Below, one piece after another: positions 56,038-64,000 of a DNA stretch of 64,000 bases (within the stretch, counting starts at the first letter, position 1; every line of letters starts with the position of its first letter). The stretch spans positions 124,983 through 188,982 of the forward strand of contig MU270108.1 in the NCBI GenBank assembly GCA_021432635.1, given 5' to 3'. The DNA is from Thozetella sp. PMI_491 (lineage: Eukaryota; Ascomycota; Sordariomycetes; Chaetosphaeriales; Chaetosphaeriaceae). The notes under the pieces were generated by a model, which ran no database searches, was not told the DNA's origin, and saw only the letters and a program-made list of their open reading frames with translations. A program made the translations under genes and the position numbers.

Positions 56038-57694
56038 AGCACCCATGCTATCTTAACGCACAAATTTGTTTTTGTACCTGGCTTCCGCATTTTCAACAAG
56101 AGAGTGGAGGGGGCGCGATTGCTGTTGACCATGAGATTGATCATAAAAGAAGACTGTGACGGGGCTATGTTAGACGCGACAGGGCCATACCCAGGGAAAC
56201 TCAACGAACCGGGCAAGGGGGAACAAAAGGGGAAACATGAAAAGGAAGAACAAAAACGAGATCTTGCAGGCATTTCATCAAGGCGTTGCAATTATGGGTC
56301 CACGTCGACGTACCTCGGACACGCTGGCGTTCGGCTTTGGGTTGATGAGTGCTGCTTCAACGCAGCCATGGGATTGGCTTCTTGGTAGAGAAGTAAAATC
56401 AAGCTGGGTGCATGGCTTAATTTACATTATAAGAGGAGAATAGCCGCCTCCCTCTTGTTCTTTATACATCTTCTGGATATCGTTGTATATGTGCTTCAGT
56501 AGGTGATTTCTGTACCTATCGTTGGCAACACCACCCAGCGTAAATCTGCTGTATATCCCTCTCTCTAGGCAGAGCCACATAAAATCTCATGAGGTCACCG
56601 GGCAGCAGGGAAACGACCCAACGAACAACTGGTCAAGTGCCAGGCAGTATCTAACAGCCATAGGAAGCGACCAGGCGACGGGGCTCGAGGGTATCGTTCA
56701 GCAAGGCTAGGCAAAGCCCCAGGGACTCATTTCATTTTGACAAAGGACCCCATTCCCATCCATCCAGATGGTATCGGTACGTTACACATTCCCCCTTTCC
56801 CCGGCAAATACACTTCCAGAACGTGACTGATGGAACCGCCTCACCGAAGACAACTGTCACAGGGGTGACATGCCGCTCTCGGGCTTCCACGACGTCCACC
56901 TCCTACCCTCCTTCCCCTTGCCTCATTCGTAACCTTCTAGTCTGGGCTGGTCCGGGCAGACCGTCTGTCCCGTCCCCAGCAATTGTCGTCCTGGAAAGTC
57001 GCCTCCGTCCTGCCGGAGCAACAAAGGTATCGATGCCATGGAGGCACCGCGTCGGACTTGTGCGTGATGCCACCCCGGCTCCAGTACAGAATATAATGAA
57101 GCCGTTTGCCTCGCCAGTTCAAGATCCCAGTCGTTCCTGAACTGCTGCCACCCGAACGCCGAGGAAAATGGTGGTATCCTATTTCAATAGTTTTTCGAGC
57201 AAAAGAGCAAATGCCACCGCAGTAAGACACAGGAAGGGGCAAGAAGAAAACAAAGTGAAGCTCCCGGCTAGTCGGGCCGCCCCGCCATTCGAAGCAAAAG
57301 AAGGTAGAAAGGAAAACATCGTTTGGTACAGTATTGACACAGGAAAGAGCAACGAAAATGCCGTGTTGCTCGAAGGATATGGCGAGAAGCCCTGCACTCC
57401 CATGCTTCAGTCGTCCAATGTGGTTCGTAGCAGTCCGGGTGGTGACCCCGGAAGGCGCCGGCATTTCTTTCGAGAGGGCAAGAAATTACTCGTGTCGTAT
57501 TTCACTCCGTATGTTCAAGTCGGGGTATATGTACGTCCTTGGCCGGGTCCCCGAAACGCCCGGTCGTCACCGTAGTCCCCTATACCCCCCGCCCACGTTA
57601 CTCCTCCCTATATGTGCTTTGTATTCGTCTGGGAGCCAGCGAGTTCTCGATAACGGCGACCGAAGCCGCGGGCTAGGAGAGGATCGCCATCCAG
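56038..57694. other. Intergenic between convergent SHMT and SPT7
   Basis: 1.66 kb between stops, longer than the other convergent gaps. Several short ORFs, none recognised. No RNA gene or repeat seen. Confidence 0.5.
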
Positions 57695-60600
57695 CTACCT
57701 CGGCTCGAGGCTCTCCGGGCTCATCATGCCGACAGTGTCGTCCTTATCCGTCTGGCTGGCGTTTGTCATGCTCTGCATACTCTCTACCCGTTCCATAGGC
57801 GGCGCCAGGTTCAGGCTGCTGGGGCCAGCACCATTGAGGATGATCGATTTCTTTTTGGCTGGAGTGCCACCTTTCTCCGGAGTCGCATTGACGCTAGCCT
57901 TCCCATCCGTCACCTGGGCCAGACCGGATTCCAGCCGCTTCTTTTTCTTGGCTAGTGCGATCTGCTCCTTGGGAGGCCGTTTCTGTGGAGATACAATCTT
58001 GCCGGTTGCACCGAGGCGCGGGCGTGGTCGGCGTTGCTTGACGGGCAGGTCTTCGTCCTCGATAAGCGGCTGGTCGCTGTTCGCGTGCAGCTTGGCCAGG
58101 AAGAAGTTCTTGACCAGGCCGATGTGGTCCTGTATGTTCTCCTTGTTGACCGGCTCGAAGGGCGGCAGCGCCTCGAACAGATCGGCAGCCACAGCGCCCG
58201 TCGTCTGGGCTTGCATCTGGTACTGGTTGCGGACGCGCGATTGCAGTAGGTGGAGCGGTACCGACATCATCTCTAGGCCCATTTCCTTATCGAGGCCTAG
58301 GGCCTTGAAGCCGAAGAAGTCCTCGCCGAGCTCTTCGGCGAAGTCACCGCCGACGAACTGCTCGCTTCCGTCGTCGAAGGCACCCGCACCGTCAGGGCCG
58401 GCGCCTTCGAGCGCGGGTCGCAGCAGTTCCGCGAGGTGCGATTTCATCCGCTCGTGGGTCGAAGCGAGCCTGGTGCCTAGCCGGTCGACCTCTTCTCGGG
58501 CGTAGCTGTCCAGAGCCTCGACGCTGTAGCCATGCTCGCCAAGAGCGTGGAGAAGCACCTCCTCCGGTGTGAAACGGGGCTGGAAGCGGGCCCCACGCTC
58601 TGCCCACACACCAGTAGCTGGCTTCTTTTCGGCTTCGCGGAAAACATTGAAGGCCCGGGTGAGCTTTGAGAGGAAATCGCCCGCTATCTCGGTGATGGCG
58701 TCCAGCGCAGACGGCTGGAGCTCTTCGAAGCCAGCGTGGTAGAAGATTTTGGCGACCGACCGCTGCATCGCTGATCTGCAGGTATCCGCCGCGATGACCG
58801 GGCCATCTCCGGATATAAACTGAGGCTCAATGTCGTGTTCCACGAAAGGCTCCGGGTTGTACTTGGGAAACTGGTTCGTGTACACCTAGTTGCATGTCTG
58901 TGGTCAGCCAACTACTCATAAAAGAGGGAGTGCATCTGACAAGGTTAGAACTCACCTGCGTTTGGATCTGCATTTGCTTGATGACGGAAATCTTGGAGCA
59001 GAGTTTGCGTGTTTCCTGCATCTGCCGGAGATTTGCGTCAATCTTTCTGGCAAGCCGGCTGTCGGGTGCGATAAAGTGGCCCTGGGGAACCAAGCGCAAG
59101 AACTCTTCGTGCTGGTCCGCGACTTGCCCCTCACCGTCCTCGATCCACCGCAGCTTGGGTGGGACATCTGGTATGACGGTCAGGGGCTCATAGTAGTCGG
59201 GAACCACTCGGTTGATCTCGTCCTCCATCCCCTCGGCGAGGGTCTCGGCCTGCTTGCCGGCTTCCTGGGCGCCCCCCGCAGACGAGTCCGCATGCGCGGA
59301 GCCGTTCGCTTCTGCGGCTTTCTGAGCGGCGAGAAAGCCTCGCATCCCCGCCTTGGTGCGCAGGAGGGCAGGCTCCTCCGTGTTCAGCTTGTTGCCGTGG
59401 AAGAGTTGAAAGCGCTCCTTGGCGAGCAATGCCCGGTCCTTCTTCGTGACCTGCTTCCATATCTTGTACTCTTCGTCTTCGTACGCTTGTTCGGCTGCCT
59501 CCCCGAGCGCCTGGCCAAGCGCCATGCCGTTGAGGGAAGGACCGTCAATGTCCATGGCGTCGGCGTTGCTTACGCCCGAGTGGCCATTGATGCCACTAGG
59601 GGTTATAGAGCCGCCCACGGGAGGAGTGGCGAACCCATTGCTGCCGTCGATCTCGGAGCCCTCACGGTGCGACTTGGCCAGAAGCCCGTTCAGTTGGAGG
59701 ACAGGCTTCTGATCCAAATTCGGGGTACCCTCTTTTTGGTCTGACGGGGCCGTCCTCGATTTGGCCCCCTTAGTCCCGGCCGTGCGCCCGCGAGACGACA
59801 TAATCGGTTCGTCGTCGCTGTCGTCCCCGCCGTCATCTTCGCCGCCATTCTGCTTCCGGCGCTCTTCGGCCTCGACCTCTGCCCTCGACCGGATGGCGAG
59901 ATCTGGGATTAAGGGGATGAGCTTCTCCGCCTCCTTGCGCATCCCATTGGCCATACGGCGCAGGGGGTGACCCATATCTTGGTTGTACTTGAGACAATTG
60001 TCCCATATGAGGTTCAGGTCGGTGACGAAGTCCGTCTTGGATTTGTACTGAAGGCCTTTGAGCTTCTTGGTCATGGTGCCAAGATCCATCGGCTGCTTGA
60101 TAACTAGAGAGGTGGTCAGTAGGGGAGGGAGACAGGGCCGCGGGGAGGGGAGGGATGTCGCATACAGTTGTAATAATCCGGAGCATCGCGCTTATTGACC
60201 CGATTAAGGAAAGGCGTTGAATACTCGGTATGTGCCTTGAGTTCGCTCAAGACCTTCTCCAGGGCTTCGTAGAGCTCTTCCTGGCCAACGTTCTCTTCGC
60301 TGGCCCACTTGCTTCGGTTTTTGCGCACCTCGTTCATCAGGGAACGCAGCTCTGCGTCCGAAGCCCTGACCTTGCTGCGCTTCAGATCTATCCTAGCAAT
60401 CAGATGTTTTAGAGTGAGGCTCGACGCGCCCAGGTTGGCATTACTCAGCGAGCCGTGGTTCTGGCCCGGGCCCTGGCTCGTAGCGCTGCTACTGGTCTTG
60501 TCCATTTCGGCCTGGAGCTGCTTCTCGGACTCTTCCAGCTGCTGGTGCTCCAGCATGGCCGTCCGGTCGTTCTCCAATGTGTAGAAGAGGGTGTGGAAGC

Positions 60601-61255
60601 TGCGCCGGGCGGCCTCTTCGGTCGCGTTCCGGGCCTCCTCGAGTTCTTTCCGGGCATCCTCTGTCGTCTTTGCGTGGCCTTGCGACTGCAGCCCGTCCTC
60701 TTTCGACTTGTCGGGCTGCTTGCCGGGGGATGAGACGGACTGGACGGGGGAGCTGCCAGACTTGGAGGGGGAGAGGAGGGACTTGGCAGCAGCGGCATTG
60801 TCGCTCTTGGATTTGAGGGGGGATTGTTGTGTGTCTTCTTCGTCGTCTTCTCCTTCGTCGTCGTCGTCGTCGTCGCCATAGTCGTCTTCGTCGATGACGC
60901 GCTTCGCCTTTTTGCGGGGCGGCTCCTCGATCGGCGCGTGATCGTTCGCGGAGGGCAGCAGGGTGTGATGGGCCGCCAAGGGGCGCTGCAAAGCGGCGAT
61001 GGCCGGATAGTTGTATGAGCCGTCGTCGGCGAATAGTAGATCCAGGCGTGCTTCGGATTTGCGAAAGAGATCGGAGAAGTGTGAGCGACGGGTGTCCTCC
61101 TCCAGATCGGATGCCTCAGGCATCAACGCGGTGGAAGTGTCGATGGGGGTCTGGGTGCGCGCCGGGCCATCGTCAACACGGTGATGCATCGGAGTGCCGT
61201 TGACTTGATGCGCCGGAGAGGGCTGCCAGCCGTGCTGGCCGTTTGCGAAGGACAT
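57695..61255 (-). CDS. SPT7: SAGA complex subunit SPT7 (bromodomain and histone fold)
   Basis: Scaffold of the SAGA coactivator. Exons 60166-61255, 58956-60103, 57695-58885; introns 62 and 70 nt; 1142 aa. N-terminal region with basic PPRKKAKR and an acidic run ([14 protein letters not shown], about 125-142). Bromodomain (about 330-410): [36 protein letters not shown] across intron 1, [32 protein letters not shown] with the acetyl-lysine Asn. Next, [15 protein letters not shown] and [23 protein letters not shown]. Exon 3 starts [21 protein letters not shown], then the histone fold (about 779-832, [25 protein letters not shown]) that pairs with TAF10 in SAGA. The C-terminal tail is Lys/Pro-rich. 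This domain order is diagnostic. Start ATG 61255. Confidence 0.95.
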
Positions 61256-62729
61256 TTTTTGTCCGGATTGTTGCCAAAAGGTTGTGATGGCCGGTCGCCA
61301 TGCGCAGGGAAAATGCGCTCGCGTTCAACCGGCACCAGAGCGATTCGGGATGCTAAAGTCACATGGGTAGAAAGAGCGAGATTGAGAGAGATGGCCGACC
61401 AAATTTCAGGGCGATCGCGATGGTGGTGGTGGTCCGCCGATGGATGGCAATGCGGCCGATTTCTTGCTGGGTTGCGGGTGAGGTTCAAATCGGCGAGGAA
61501 AGGAGGCTCCTTGGTCCAAGTACGGAACAGGCGGCCGGAGAGCGACGACTTGGCCGCCGCCGAGACTTCGGCGTCGCGTTTGCACACTAAGGGTCGCGCG
61601 CAAGAAAAAAACCGATAATCCAGAGATATATAGCAGTAGCGATTTATTTATACCATTTTCTAGCGATTTGTGCCTCTATTCACACGGCCGAGTCCTGCCT
61701 CCGGTGCTCAAGCCAATGTACCCTGCCTTCATGATCACGTGAAAGGCTCCGTATCTGACCTTCCCCTACCCCCAAAAGTGTCCGGCTTTACCCCCTTTAC
61801 CCAGCGCGCTCCTACAGAAGGGGGGAGGGGGGGCAGCCTAGAACTCTCAAGGAGTGGTCGCCCTACTAAAGGAAAAGATAGCCAAAAAAGGGGCGGTGGG
61901 CTAAATGCCGTACAAACAAGCTGGCCTAGAACTTTGCCCATCCTCCCTTTAGCGCGTACATTTTCAAGCTCGGAGAGCCCGCAGATCAAAGTAAATGAGG
62001 GGTTGTGCAAGCAAAACATCCTGTCAGGGATTGGTGCCGGTGTGTATATTTTTACTAAAGCAGGTTCCTTGAATACTTTCGCTCTGGCGTCCTTCCGCGC
62101 ATTGTATCGACGCTGCTCTGCGTACAAATTTGAGCAAGGCGGCTCTAGGTACCTGACCAAATAAAAATGCGATAGCAGTGTCCCCCGATACGGTCCCCTC
62201 TATAAAATCGCGCCTACGTGTTTGCTGCATTGCCAGTGCCTGATGCACATACGCCGCCCCCCCGACTTTCTGATTCGCAACCCCTACCTACCTTGCCGAG
62301 ATTGTCGGGTACTAGCACCATGACGTCGAATTGCCTCGGGACATTGCCAGCACCATGCGGAAGAGGGCCAGTGATAGCGCACTGGCATAGGCAGCTACCT
62401 GAGTCGCAGTGGCCCGCGACGATGCGATCGTGGTCCCAGCATGTCGGATTTGGGTGGGCAAGGGGGAGGCTAGCAGCGATCCTGGTCCTCCGTGGGGACG
62501 GCTGGAGCTCCCGCCACAGCGGGTGGAGTTTCTCCAACATTGCACCTCTCTCCCCAAGCTTCTTCACAACCCTGCCAGGCTGGCTTGGTTGGTAGCTGCC
62601 TTGTGCACTCCCGCTTGCTTCAGCCACACCTGACGCAGCACCTGGCAATGATGCAACCTCGTCGACCACGATTCTAACAACCTTCTCGGCACAAGCGCGA
62701 TCGCACATTTGTGCGAAGACTTTGGCACT
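61256..62729. promoter_or_regulatory. Divergent promoter region of SPT7 and the VanZ-like gene
   Basis: 1.47 kb between opposite start codons. Contains ORFs only by chance. No clear motif seen. Confidence 0.5.
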
Positions 62730-63581
62730 ATGAGGATACGCCTCCCATTCGCAGGTATGTTGTCGGGCCTTTTTTTCTGTTGCTTCTGTCGTCCCTGTTC
62801 GGCGTCTAGAGACCCGCCTGAGAGTCGTCGTTCTCAGCCGGCGCATCCGCGAGCAAGGCGGTTGGGGACCGCCTTTGAGAGCTCGACGCATGGCAGAGCA
62901 AGAGAGATCTATCGCATCGCCCCTTCATTACTGACCATCGCCGCCTTTCCAGGTGTCTTCTTCCTGCTGTTGCTCATCGCCGGCTACGCTGGCCTTACGT
63001 CCCTGGCGATCGATACCTACATCAACGACAAGGTCCTGCATCTGCTCACTTTCTTCCTCCTCACTATCGCCTTCTACTGGATCATCGACACAAACCGGAG
63101 ACGAACGCTGAATCTTACCTTGATCGTCTGCACAGCGGGCCTCAGTGTCGGTTCCGAGGTCCTCCAGCACCTGCTCCCCAACGATCGCGAGTTTGACATC
63201 CAAGACATTCTCGCCAATGTAGTCGGCAGTCTTGCCGGCTTGGGCCTCTGCTCGTGGTACCACAAGAGGATGCTGGAGCGGAAGCGGCAACAGAAGCAGT
63301 ACAACGCTGTCCCCGGCGAAGACGATGAGGAAGAGGACCTCGAACTGGGCGAGGGCGTGGGCGGCGGCCACGAGGAAGGCGTGGCAGACTCTGGCAGCGG
63401 TGCAGGAACCGGAGACAGGAACATGACCTTGGAGGAAGAGGTTGACAATTGGGACGAAAACGCTGTAGACGCCTGGGATGAGGATGATCTTGGCGACATT
63501 GGTACCACGACGGCCACTGGAAAGGGAACAGACACCAAGGCGAGCGCGGGAGATGGGAATCTAAAGAAGCGGGATGATTAG
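62730..63581 (+). CDS. VanZ-like small membrane protein
   Basis: 217 aa from exons 62730-62754 and 62953-63581 (intron 198 nt, donor GTATGT, CTGAC branch, acceptor TTTCCAG). The product starts MRIRLPFAG then VFFLLLLIAGYAGLTSLAI. Three hydrophobic segments: FFLLLLIAGYAGL; VLHLLTFFLLTIAFYWII, after which comes the conserved DTNRRRTLNLTL; and a last one near VGSLAGLGLCSWYH. The block SEVLQHLLPNDREFDIQDILANVVG fits the VanZ-like family. The C-terminal 75 residues are acidic (EDDEEEDLELGEG) and Gly-rich, soluble. Function of fungal members is unknown. The intron is a multiple of three with no in-frame stop, so an unspliced reading is also open (283 residues from the same ATG); the conserved MRIRLPFAG start favours splicing. 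Confidence 0.75.
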   Translation: MRIRLPFAGMLSGLFFCCFCRPCSASRDPPESRRSQPAHPRARRLGTAFESSTHGRAREIYRIAPSLLTIAAFPGVFFLLLLIAGYAGLTSLAIDTYINDKVLHLLTFFLLTIAFYWIIDTNRRRTLNLTLIVCTAGLSVGSEVLQHLLPNDREFDIQDILANVVGSLAGLGLCSWYHKRMLERKRQQKQYNAVPGEDDEEEDLELGEGVGGGHEEGVADSGSGAGTGDRNMTLEEEVDNWDENAVDAWDEDDLGDIGTTTATGKGTDTKASAGDGNLKKRDD

Positions 63582-64000
63582 AGTCTGGCCTGGCAGCTCA
63601 GATACGACACCAGGATAACGGCAGGACAGATTATCGCGCGCTTCGCCGGACACCTAAGGGGAAAACCCGGCGAGGAACTGTGCTCTTTGATTTGGCGTTT
63701 TTGGTATGGCTCAATGCTATGAATGCGGCTAGGATATCGAGCCCTATGCCGTGATGCGAGAGAACAATGATTCGCAGATGCAGTGCCTCACCTAGATAAA
63801 GGGAAGGCACATTCCCTGTACTACCTCGTTAGAAACCCGTCTCCTTTCAGCTATGAGCTTCAAATCCGGGGGTAGTCACAACAAACTACTGAAGTTTCTA
63901 ATCCTTGGCTTTGATTCCTACGTCCAGGTTAGGCAGTGCTTCACATGGCCGCAAGTCGTATACCACGTAGCCCCTGAGGATGGCGCACCTTTGCGACTGG
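63582..64000. other. 3' flank of the VanZ-like gene
   Basis: 419 bp to the window end. I see nothing that can be supported as a gene. Confidence 0.4.

Noticed and set aside
62709-62952. Unspliced 290-codon reading of the VanZ-like gene as the main product
   Set aside because: The Cys-rich insert has no family match, while splicing joins MRIRLPFAG to the hydrophobic segment; kept only as a possible retained-intron form.

Overview
This is a gene-dense nuclear window from a filamentous ascomycete. Short introns (about 50-200 nt, GTRNGN donors, CTAAC-like branch sites, YAG acceptors) interrupt most genes. The presence of a full-length FREQUENCY (frq) clock gene that tracks the Neurospora protein from end to end, with conserved N-terminus, CK1-docking blocks and C-terminus, points to Sordariomycetes and most likely Sordariales (Chaetomiaceae or a close relative). 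Base composition is GC-rich. I see no AT-rich RIP-mutated tracts, transposons, rRNA, tRNA or CRISPR arrays.

Layout, left to right: the 3' part of RRP6 (nuclear exosome nuclease); a RINT1/Tip20 tether subunit; a YMC1-type mitochondrial carrier; a cytochrome P450; COG3 (Golgi tether); an Fmp25-like RCC1 mitochondrial protein; a classical protein tyrosine phosphatase; a 4.7-kb stretch without a recognisable gene; a folliculin/Lst7 homologue; proteasome ATPase RPT3; a small conserved protein of unknown function; kinetochore MIS14/NSL1; SEC14; prefoldin subunit 3; frq with a 3.5-kb divergent upstream region; a mitochondrial DUF155 (RMND1/Mrx10-like) protein; a probable RSC remodeller subunit (Rsc58-like); vacuolar protease PEP4; cytosolic serine hydroxymethyltransferase; SAGA subunit SPT7; and a VanZ-like membrane protein.

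Nearly all are housekeeping genes, so there is no operon-like pathway cluster. Recurrent themes are vesicle tethering and lipid traffic (RINT1/Tip20, COG3, SEC14), chromatin (SPT7, Rsc58-like), mitochondria (YMC1-like, Fmp25-like, DUF155) and TORC1/proteolysis (folliculin, RPT3, PEP4). The P450 is the one clear accessory-type gene.

The most interesting region is the clock locus (37.9-43.6 kb). It has a one-exon 963-codon frq, a conserved internal start for a short FRQ form at codon 95, two upstream ORFs (one overlapping the long-form start), a candidate leader intron, and two tight clusters of GATC motifs about 1.0 and 2.7 kb upstream that look like White Collar Complex light/clock elements. 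The second notable reading is that the folliculin homologue has a four-codon first exon followed by a 603-nt intron. Exon junctions were worked out by hand from splice signals, reading frame and remembered family sequences; no database search was possible.
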